This document shows, piece by piece, positions 23,844 through 34,800 of a DNA stretch of 64,000 nt. Every line of letters begins with the position of its first letter. The stretch's first letter is position 1. Both the position numbers and the translations under genes were made by a program. The notes beneath the pieces were generated by a model that was not told the DNA's origin, did no database searches, and worked only from the letters and a program-made list of their open reading frames with translations. Source of the DNA: Notospermus geniculatus (Eukaryota > Nemertea > Pilidiophora > Heteronemertea > Lineidae); NCBI GenBank assembly GCA_002633025.1, contig NMRB01000209.1, positions 388,389 to 452,388 on the forward strand, given 5' to 3'.

Positions 23844-24019
23844 CAGGGACGGATCCAGGATTTCGGGAAAGAGGGGGCGCACTGTGCTAGAAACATTGAA
23901 ATCTGCGGTGAATTTCAATGATTTGCTCCAAATTTCAGAATTTCACGGTTGATTTTACAGATTTGTTGGCCAAAAGGGGGCGTGCGGCCGGTGCGCCCCC
24001 CCCCTTGGATCCGCGCCTG
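23844..24019. repeat. CAGGG..GGATCCAGG element, copy 1
   Basis: Ends CAGGGACGGATCCAGG and GGATCCGCGCCTG, interior GAAATCTGCGGTGAATTTCA. Two further copies lie in opposite orientation at 48196–48372 and 48389–48547. Confidence 0.75.
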
Positions 24020-24624
24020 ATGGCCCTGAGGAACCTGCAAGAGTGAGGCCGCCACTTACAGTAGCAGACTTGAACGCATCTCCTGATTAATGTTCTCTTC
24101 AATGAAGATCTCGGGAGTTGCATGGGCCTTGCCAATGCATGCAGTGAATGCCACCTTCCAACGTTGCTAGGTTGGTAATGATTGATCATTCAAATAGAGA
24201 GTTTCTGCTATCCCGGATCCGGGATCGAGATCGGGATAGAGTAGCGCCGCGTCATCAAAAAATGACGCGCGTCATCATTGTTTACGTGAACGTTGTCGAT
24301 CCCATTGTTGGTTTCCGAGATAAATCGGCTGTATCTCGTAAGTGTCATCAAATGACATACAATTTCTCCTAACCTCGTCAAACTTGCGAATCGTGCTGCC
24401 AGACATAGGATTCAGTATATATGTAGATCAAGTACAAACCATAAACAGTAATACTGTGGTCGCGGAGTTATGCTGGACTGGGGGCGGTTCTATAGGCCTA
24501 CATTATAACCCGCAGGAGTAGCCTTAAATAAATGAAAGGAATGCCTGAATACAAATCTCGGGAAGGCATGTCTTGGATTCATTCATATTGAAAACATACT
24601 ATAGTGGTTAAGGCGTGCTACCCC

Positions 24625-24932
24625 TTATAGTACATTTTTAAATTATCTGGAGCTCGATGGGAGGACCCTTTGGTTGTCAGGCAGACCTTGGTATTGTTGG
24701 TGAAGTCTGGCTATTGAAATGCGTTTTATTGACAGGACACTTCCAGCCTATGCCTGTGTTCAATTTCGAATCAAGGCCTAGTTGCATGTTCTATTTCGAC
24801 CGAGGTTCAGCTGGTTAGAAAACAATGTGTGTTGGACCGTTTAGAGTAAACCCCAAGTTCATTGTTGTCCGGTTACTAGGGGTTTGACTGACATACGCTC
24901 ATCGAGCTCCAGATGATTTAAACGGACTATAG
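24625..24932. repeat. Inverted-repeat element, about 308 bp
   Basis: Left TATAGTACATTTTTAAATTA then TCTGGAGCTCGATG; right inverse CATCGAGCTCCAGATGATTT then AAACGGACTATA. Confidence 0.7.
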
Positions 24933-25596
24933 TACTGGCGATTGATGCCTAATGCGAGGGTCAAATCTGGTAGGAAGCAATGTCTTTTACCTTACCTTAG
25001 AAACCCGTTTCTATTTCATGTTCCATGTATGGAATCATGTTTATGTACATGTACATGTAGGCATACATGTATTGCAATAACTAAGTTGCCCATTTCAAGA
25101 TATGTCTCAGAATATAATTTTCTTCTTTTGCCATAATAATGAATAATTCTGTGGTCAAAATATTGTGGCAAACCTCCTATCTTTTTAAAGTTGGTTATAT
25201 ATTGTAAGATTAATGAAAATAAATGAGTACAACACTACAAGTAGTTGATATTTCTGGTGATTTTTATTCATTAAAAATCTTAAAAGATATACCGGGTATT
25301 AGGAATAGAAATAACAATGTTCTTGTTACATCAATGATATACACTCAACATTTCCTTTTAGCAAATAAACAATTTGAATAAAACTTGGTCTTTTGTTATC
25401 ATCTATAAGAATTGAAAGAAGGCTTGTGTCATGGCTGCACCTATGTCAAATCAAATTCAATTCAAATTGAGGTAGTAGTACACTCATATTCTCAGTGCTG
25501 AGAAATAAACACAGCATCCAGCTTAGTAAATGTACGTCATAATTTTGCTCTCAGCTCAGTGCTGCCTCCAAATCAGCTTAAATTGGAGGACAGTCC

Positions 25597-27561
25597 TTTA
25601 ATGAAATGGTCCATGGACCATGTGCTCACCGGGTTGGACATAATAGTCTAATGACAGAGGGAGGTGCATATCAGTTATGAGCAATCTGGGTCAAGTCATT
25701 CCCAAGTAGGACTTTGATGATTTTTGGGTTTATGCCACCTGGCGGCCATATTGGATGTCCGATTGGGCCGGAACTTCACATGCACATGAAGGTCATCTGC
25801 AGAGGGCCACATAGCACATTGGAGCGCTTTGGGTCCAAGTCGTTCCTGAGTTACAGCACTTTGATGATTTTCAGGTTACGCCACCTGGTGGCCATATTGG
25901 ATGTACGATCATGCCGAAACTTCACATGCACATAAAGGTCATCTGCACGGAGCCACATAGCACATTGGAGCGCTTTGGGTTAAGGCTTTCCTGATTTACA
26001 GCACTTTGATGATTTTTAGCTCACCCGTGAGCTTTAGTCGTCAGTCAGCGTCCGTCGTCTGTCGTCCGTCGTCGTTGTCCGTTAGCAGGGCACGTTTTGT
26101 AACCGCTGGAGCTATTGATCTGAAACTTGGTACATATATACCCCTAGGTCAGATGACCTACGACATCAAGTTTCGGTCCGATTCGATTCTTTGCTTGGCC
26201 TCCAGGTGGCGTAAACCTAAAACACAAAAAGTGCAATAACTCCTGAACTAATGACTGGATCATCTCCAAATTTTTATCACAGGTGTATCTAATTAGGATA
26301 CATAACATATGTAACGGGTTTTTGATTTGACCTACTTTTCAAGGTCGCGGAGGTCAAAGTTCAACAAAAGTAACGAATCTGCCACAGTTCTTAATTATTT
26401 CACCGAGAGTCTTCATATCTTGCATAAACGTGTATTAGAGAGGTACCTTCAAAAATACCGAGTTTCGGCCCGATCGGACATCCAATATGGCCGCCAGGTG
26501 GCGTACCCTGAAAATCATCCAAGTGCTAAAACTCAGGAACGGCTTGACCCAGAGTTCTCAAACTTGATATTTACCTCCCTCTTCATGACCTTTACAAGCA
26601 CGTCAAATTTCGGCCTGATTAAACTTCCAATATGGCCGCCAGCTGGCGTAACTCAAAAATCATCAAATGTGCTATAACTCAGGAACGACTTGACCCAGAG
26701 CGCTCAAATGTGCTATGTGGCTCCCTCTAGATGACCTTTATGTGCATGTGAAGTTTTGGCCCGATCGGACATCCAATATGGCCGCCAGGTGGCATAATCC
26801 CAAAATCATTGAAGTCCTGCAACTTGGGGATGACTTGACCCAGATTGCTCATAACTGACATGTACATGTACCTCTCTCTGTCATTACACTACGGGTGAGC
26901 ACATGGTCCATGGACCATTTCATTGGGTTACGCCACCTGGTGGCCACGTTTGAAGTCAAATCAGGCCGAAATTTGACGTGCATGTAAAGGTCATCTAGAG
27001 GGAGGTAAATATCAAATTTGAGCACTCTGCGTCAAGCCGTTCCCGAGTAATAGCACTTCCTTGATTTTCAGGTTACGCCACCTGGCGGCCATATTGGATA
27101 TCCAATTGGGCCGAAACTTGGTATTTTATAAGGTACCCCTCCAATGCATGTTTATGCAAGATATGAAGTTGCTCGGTGAAATAATGACAAACTTTGGCAG
27201 GTTCGTTACTTTTGTCGAACTTTGACTTCTGTGACCTTGAAAAGTAGGTCAAATCAAAAACCCGTTATATATGTTATGTACCCTTATTAGCTACACCTAT
27301 GATAAAAATTTGGAGATGATCTAGTCATTAGTTCAGGAGTTATTGCACTTTTTGTGTTTTTGGTTTCCGCCACCTGGTGGCCAAGCTGAGAGTCGGATCG
27401 GACCGAAACTTGGTGTCGTGGGTCGTCTGACCTAGGGGTATATATGTACCAAGTTTCAGATCAATAGCTCCAGTGGTTACGAAACGTGCCCTGCTAATGG
27501 ACGACGCCGGACGACGATGGACGCACAACCATTGTATAAGGTCACCACGGTGACCTAAAAA
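25597..27561. repeat. Composite inverted repeat, CACCTGGTGGCC family
   Basis: Nearly 2 kb in which phrases such as GCCACCTGGTGGCCATATTG, CACATAGCACATTGGAGCGC and GGTCATCTGCA recur in both orientations. Long arms pair 25597–25800 with 26700–26920, and an outer pair runs from TTTTTAGCTCACC (about 26015) to GGTGACCTAAAAAG (27550–27561). Partial copies are at 33181–34117 and 39980–40164. Confidence 0.75.
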
Positions 27562-28160
27562 GGAACTGTACTTGTAGCACTGTAAGAAATTTTCACCCGT
27601 AGAATCTCACAAAATCTACATACATGTATTATGATCCGAACCTAATATTTATTTATTATAGGTCCACATTTGATGTGGAATAACATCAATACTAGAGCAA
27701 TAGGGAAGTTGAGATCATCGACTTATCACGGATTCTTATAAGGTAAGTACATATATGGATCGAAATGTACGCAAACTTTTTCCTTGGTGTACAGAATTCT
27801 ATCCGTATATGTATAAGGATCCGTGATAGGTCGCTGACCTCAACCTCCCTAATGTCGATGGGGGGGGGGGGCCATCACATATCTCCCCGCTTTCGACACG
27901 AAGTAAGGCCTCCCTTATTATATCTTTTGGATTACGGATTCGCCGACGTGCTTTTTGGGAAAACCAGAAAAAAAATTTTTTTTCCGACTTGCCATTTTTG
28001 AGCAGTGTTTTTTTCCCTGCCGACGCATTTTTTTCAAAAGCTCCTTGTTTTTCCAAGCGGCAAGCAAAATCGCGAAAGATCATCGTAGTTTTTCCCCTGA
28101 ACCCTGGCATACTCAGCAGCTTTACAACAGATAAAACCTTGGTTTCAGTGTTCTAATACT

Positions 28161-28279
28161 GGGTCATATGAATAAAGACTAGGAAATGCTTTTACTTGAA
28201 TTTTGCAGTACAAATACACTATGCAATGCTGTACAAATCTGAAGCAAAAGCATTTGCTAGTCTTTATTCATATCACCCA
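28161..28279. repeat. Foldback element, GGGTCATATGAATAAAG family copy 1
   Basis: Arms GGGTCATATGAATAAAGACT and AAATGCTTTTACTT with the inverse at the right. A second copy is at 58714–58831 and shares the interior CAATGCTGTACAAATCTGAAG in reverse orientation. Confidence 0.85.
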
Positions 28280-28880
28280 CTGTCTGCAAAACCTTTTTTT
28301 ATTTCTCCTACCTGCCGAGTTGACAATGATTGTCCGTGAATACCACCGCAAATAAAAATTGGTCAGTAAGGCCTCTTTTTTTTATTTCCCCCTCCCTACC
28401 TACCTAAATGGTGATAGCAATCCGTAATCCAAAAAATAAAATAAGCGTGGCCTAATGGTGGCATGGTTATTTTTCATGTGTTCTTCATATATCGACCCCT
28501 GGTGGAAAGAGGCCGAGTTATCGAAATACCGGTACATATGGTGTCGTGCACATCTGTAGTTGAGTACTTAAACATTCTAAAGTTTCCAGTTCAAGTTCCT
28601 CCGATGAAATGTAGGCAATAATTGCAAAGTCATATTACAATGCTGTCTTTTTAAAGTGTGACTCCTGACCTTGAAAAGTAGGTCAAGTTCGAAATCTATG
28701 CAAAATATTATGCAGCTGTTACAGATACACCAACACACACAGTTTTGTTCCTACTTCACAAATAGGCAAGGAATAATGCTTATAAATATCATATGTGAAT
28801 TACAGAGTACCTATGTCAATTTTATCAAATTTTCCCCGAGTTGCTAACATAAAACTTCCATTGTCAAAGTTACCGGTAAA

Positions 28881-31800
28881 TCACAGTTTGGGTTTAGGGT
28901 CAAATCTCTTCAAGGAAAATAGTGACAAGTCGTAAGATGGCTTGCGTCCAACTGCTAGTTCCATAAGCACTTTTCCAACCACTGGTGCCATCTTGAAACC
29001 ATGGCCTGAAATGACAACAAAACGCTGTGTAGTCACATGAAAAACACATTTGTATTACAAAATAGATATTCTGATGGTGTCTCGCCATTTTGCCTACAAC
29101 CATTTCACCTACCATCATTTTGCCTACTGCCATTTGGCCTACAACCATTTCGCCTACAGCCATTTCGCCTACAACCATTTCACCTACAACCATTTCGCCT
29201 ACTGCCATTTCGCCTACAACCATTTCCCCTACAGCCATTTCGCCTATTTGGCATTTCGCCTACTAGCCATTTCGCCTACTAACCAATTCGCCTACTCGCC
29301 ATTTCGCCTACTTTCAATGACTTTCACTGCCAGCTGTTTTGTTTGAACTGGAAGGAAAACTTTGTGGCAAAAGCAGGATTTCCAGATTGATATTGGTTAA
29401 TTTGTTTACTGGATTATGGAGTACAGTAATTAAGTATGTACCTGTGCACAAAAACAGAATCAATACCAAACTACAGTGTAATTAAGCAAGGAGCCTGTAA
29501 AGGACTCTAAAGTGTCTAAGGGCCGATTTCACAAAGGGTATTAAGACTCAGACGCGTGTAACTTCATCATTGTCATAAGGTTTCAACATGACTTCTCCTG
29601 AAAGGAATGGTTCTGATAGGATGTCCTGGAAGATAGTAGGCCTACACCTGGATTTGGAACTAAATTTTTCCCTTTCATCAGGACAACAACAGAAACATCA
29701 CAATTAATGTATGGTACTGTTGTTTGGTTGGGACCCGGTATCCCACCAACTCAAAGGATGATAGGCCTACATACTTCATGATATTCCACATCAACATCAG
29801 ATTTTTGGTTCACTAGAGTGACCATTATTTTCATCCTTGATTTTCTGTCACGGTTAATGTTCGCGGATTTTCTCAGCTGTGGTATAACCTTTTGAGCTGA
29901 AATTTGTAGGGTATGATTTTTTTGTATAATAAACCCGTGTCTGCGTGGTATTTGGCAAATATTGTGGCCTATTTTTTTAGATATTAGCAATTTGAGAGCT
30001 TGGAAGAGGAATTCCCTTGATATGTAAATATAACAATATACAATTGATAACAAAGCTTCTTTTCGTTGATCACGCCGAAATAACAAGTATTTGTCATCAT
30101 TGGGAGAAAAACTACCTTGAAGCACATGCGTACGAGGGTATGGCAGCTACGTCATTTTTTGTCGTTACCAAGGATTCGAAAGTTTAATATGACGTCACGA
30201 GAACTGTGACGTCATAGCGACGTCATAACTGTGACGTCACAGTCACGATAACTGTGACGTCATAGGATGATGTCACGCGAATGAGTCCGTGCAGATGATG
30301 TGCTGCGAGACAGACGATCTTTCCTGACTATTCACCACACTCATTGAACACACACTGACTTTCCCACAGCCGTTCATCAACCTCTAGTGAACCATGTCGC
30401 CGAAAGGCTTGTTTACCCCTTTTTTGCCACAATTGTTCCTGAATGGAATAAATCATTACCTGAAAAGCCAGCTCCAATCACAATGTTTTTCCAATGGGGA
30501 TGTCTATCCAAAATGAAATTGTCGTCAGGAGTGTTCTGAAAGAAGCCAGGTGTGTCGTTCACATCTTTGTATTGTTTAAGTCAACATGCACATAAAAAGT
30601 CATATGTACAGTGTAGATGGCTGCCACAATGAAGATTTAAAATGGACTTCTGATATACAGGTATGTACGACAGGGAACAGTGTGCCTTGTACTTATAATG
30701 TGAGTTCTTATATACATGTAACGCATTTCCAGTTGAACTGCTCAATGGGCTTTACATTATACATGTATTATTACCCCAGCTATAGGTCTGTTCATTCCAA
30801 TTTCCTTTCTCCACTTCCTGGGGAGTATTACAGTCCTGGCAGCCGATTTCAGTGCTCTTGGACTAACATTCACATAGACCATCACTACCAGCCAGGGCCC
30901 ATGTTCCCGAGGCCGTCGTTAGGTTAACGATGTCGTTAAAACTGGTAAAATGCATAGCGTAACGACATCGTTAACCTAACGACGGCTTCGGGAACAGGAC
31001 CCCTGGTCTTTTACACCTGGGTGGGGTGAAGCAAGTGAGGCAGAGTGACTTGCTCAAGGTCATAAGCCAGCGTGTTTTCTTGGTCAGGACTGGGAATCGA
31101 ACCCGGGACCCTCGGATCAGGAGTCCGTCACGCTAACCACTAGACCACGCTGTTCTACTTACGGTATATATGCATTTCTCCACTATGCTTGGCTTTGGTT
31201 CGATGGTTGGAAAGTGAGTCCTGACAAACTCCGTCAAATTCCGCAGTATGATTTCATTTTCACTCCTGTGTTTATCTGAATCTCGGTCATTAGGGTCAAC
31301 TTCCGGCCCACCATGGTAACAAAACTGAATGCAGAGGAACACAAATCTAAAGCATATAAATGTGACCCCGCTGCACCAAAAGTAGGCATTTGTCGCAACC
31401 GAGGAAAGGCCTTACAACACAAGAGCTGAAATGTAGGCCTAACGGTACGTCTCTGCAGTATTGGACAGCACTGATAATAGTTGAGTAAACTGACGATCAA
31501 GCGACAAGCACCTGCTTTTGGTGGAGCAGCTCACAAATACAATGTACTCCAAAGCAATAGTTGACTACATGTATTCGAACTAAATTCGTCACAGCACAAC
31601 CTCACACTTAGGGCTTCAAATTCATGTTTGTAGCATCAAGAGGAACACAGCAGTAAGCCTAATGAAAGTTGTCAAATGTGACCTGCTTAATTTGACGCAT
31701 GTCGCAATAGTGGAAAGGGTTAAAGGGAGACCTCCGAAAAATATTGCCCGGCGGGCACAAGTTGTCTGAGTTGTAGCGCCGTCTGTTAATAACACGGTGA

Positions 31801-34800
31801 CACTACGCTATATCACAGGCCCCTGTAGAGCTATTAGTGAGCTTAGAACACGTATCTAAACCGAAAAACACTAGTTTGTAAAAAACACCCCCCGAGCTCA
31901 CGAATTTATGAGCTCTTGGTGTGTTTTAGATACGTGTTGTGTTTTTTAGATACATTTGGTTAGAAAGGTGTTCGAAACTCACAGATAGCTCTACAGGCGC
32001 CTGTGATATAGCGTAGTGTCACCGCGTATTAACAGACAGCGCTACAACTCAGACAACTTGTGCCCGCCGGGCAATATTTTCGCATGCCTCCCTTTAATGG
32101 TTTTATGACATAATAAATGTAGCTGAAATGAACATCTATGAGGATTTTCAAAAGTGGTGGACAGCACTGAATATAGTTGAATAAACTGACAACCCAATGA
32201 TGATCTCTTGCGACAAGCATCAATCTCATACCCAGATCTACCTCATCCGAGGATATCTCTGGCAAGGGCTATGACTTGTCCAGAATTTCTGAACAACCGC
32301 TGGCAGCGTGCCAAAATGTTTGTTTCACACAATATTTCGTTCTTCAATGACTGAAAAATATCATACATGCCTAAAAAGCCATATAATACCCCAAAACACG
32401 AAGTTGTTGAGTATTAGAGCAATTTCAAACGAATAGTTAGTTGGCAACATCATGCCGCGGGTGCCAGTCTTGGTGTGATTCGCCTCAAAATTAGTATATC
32501 GTGCATGCGCAGTATTCCTAAGTTGTCAGCCATTTCCAGTGGTGTACGTTGTAGGAACGTAAACCCACTGGGGACGAGTTCGGACAAGCATCTGCTTCTG
32601 GTGGAGTGGTCACGAATCATACGACTCAATCAACTTACTTTGTAATGGCCTGGATACTCATCTGCAGGGAGACCATAGAAATGAGAACCGCCTACTGATA
32701 TAATGAATACTGGATTCTTCTCGGCTGATGCGCTACCCTGAACATTCTCCTTCCAATAGACGACAAGCACCTGCTTTGGCTGCCAAATAAAATGGTGAAT
32801 TAGACAATACTAGTTGTACATGTATCAGTGCTTAAAGCCCCACAGTATTGAATTTTACGATATTTTCAAAACGTTAGGAGAGTGCACATACAGGTCTCAT
32901 AGCCTCGTGAAGGTCCCCAAAATGCTTGCCTGATACGCACTTCACAGAATCAAGGCCTAGTTTTCAGCACGCATTGGAAAAAACTGCAGGTAGAGCTCTA
33001 ATGTATTCTGACAGAGCGTAGTACATTTTACACTATGCTGACGTCGTGCGAGAATCGCGGCGATGATTTGCGTTTTTCACATTCAATACAGTGGGGCTTT
33101 AAAGTTTCAAATCTGACAGCAGTATGAGACTATAGCCCCTTTTCCACTTACGGCCTCAGTGTTCTCCACACCAGTTAAAATGAAATGGCCAGGGCCATTG
33201 TGCTCACCTCTGTGACAGAGTATGAAGTGTGAGTAGCCTGGTGATACACTGAATGGTGAAGGATTAGTGCAGAAACATCGTAACATTTACTACATGTACC
33301 GATGAGATATGGCGAAAGTCAATTTTTCAAGATGGCCGCCTGGCAGCCATGTTGAAGTCCAATCGAACCGAAGTTTGGCATATACATGTAAGTAGACGGT
33401 ACCAAGACACATATTATAGGCACGGTTAAAGCATCCTAGCTCCCAGTATTTATGAGGCGTGGGTCGAAGTCCATTTTTCAAGATGGCTCCCTGGCGGCCA
33501 TATTTGACGTCAAATCTGACTGAAATTTACCATATATTAATATGGTACCTAGATACATATTTTGACAATGTTAAAACACCCTACCTACTCCTATTTATAA
33601 AATGTGGGTCAAAGTCCATTTTTCAAGATGGCTTCCTGGCGGCCATATTTGATGTCCGATCGGGTTGAAATTTGGTGCATTCGTGTAGGGTGCCTAGATA
33701 TATCTTCACACCAAATCACAACACTCTATGTCAAATAGCAATGAAATGTGCCACCAAACAGTGAATTTTGAACATTGACCTCTGTGACCTTGAAAAGTAG
33801 GTCAAATCAAAAACCTGGGATTTATGTGATGAAGTCTCATCAGAGGAACCCACCATAAAAGTTTCGTGGTTCTAGCTAACCGCGTTCAGGAGATACGGCC
33901 GAAAGAAGGTTTTCACAAAGCGCCCCCTACAGGCCAGAGTGTACAAGCAGCAGCGCTAAGTTTCGGTCCAGAGATAGTTTTTACCATAGGGTACCTGTAC
34001 ACCAAATTTCAAGTTTGTAACCCAAGCGGTTTAGAAACGTGCCACCCCTGTTAACGACGACGACGACGACGGACGACGACGGACGACACACCATGGGAGA
34101 ATGAGGTGAGCTAAAAAGGGCGGCCCGCCCCTCTTAAAAATACCGACAGCAAAATCCGCCCCTCTTAAAAATGGCCCGCCCCTCTTAAAAATCCGTCCGC
34201 CCTAATATTTATGGTTTAGATCGCTCAATTATGCCTCTCAGATGCTCAGAAAACGCACCTCAGAGCACCTAAAATCCAAATTTTGCTGGGGGCGGGCCCC
34301 CAGACCCAGACCCTCCCCACCAGAAGGCATCTCACGCGGTGCCTTCGGCACCACACCCACCGCCGCCCCTCTTAGACCAAAACCTGTGGAGAACACTGGG
34401 TCTGCTTGGCCCGCTTAAAGCGTGCAGACAATATAAACAGCATGTTGGTCGCAGCACTGATGTCATGAGTGTCAAGGTCAGTACTGGGCATGCGCATTTG
34501 CATCAAGTAAGCGACCTGTGCCGTGCCTGGCCCGGTGTCCGTTTCCACTACACGTTTTTCTAACTGTGCCGTGCTCGACCCGAGCCACCACTCCTCTCGA
34601 AGGGCCCGGCCAGCTTGGATTTAGCATGGTGCCGAGCACAGAAACAGAACACTAATTTTTTTGGCCTTAACTGGTGCTCAACTGGCTGATGTGATTTAGT
34701 GCACTACCGGTACACTCTTAGGACTGACCGACAGTTTTGAATCATGACTTAAAACTGCCCTGCGATTTTGCTGTATTGAAGAACTCGGTAATGATAATTA

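Larger units (their letters stand above)
18465..28880. other. Intergenic, dense inverted-repeat elements
   Basis: Roughly 10 kb between the PPxY gene and the end of PIPOX without a convincing exon. Beyond the elements listed separately it has a copy of the sequence ATAAAGGAATCAAACATAAAGG to CTTTATGATG at about 19245–19745 that also occurs at 6590–7025, so that block is a dispersed repeat. Segments 24020–24620 and 24935–25590 show nothing I can name. Confidence 0.6.

Noticed and set aside
28900-29238. Minus-strand frame with [13 protein letters not shown] repeats
   Set aside because: Translation of the 15-bp minisatellite; the real coding part is only PIPOX exon 8.
31060-31152. tRNA gene on the minus strand
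   Set aside because: A and B boxes are good, but no full cloverleaf or anticodon stem forms and a conserved SINE tail follows; same at 60840–60935.
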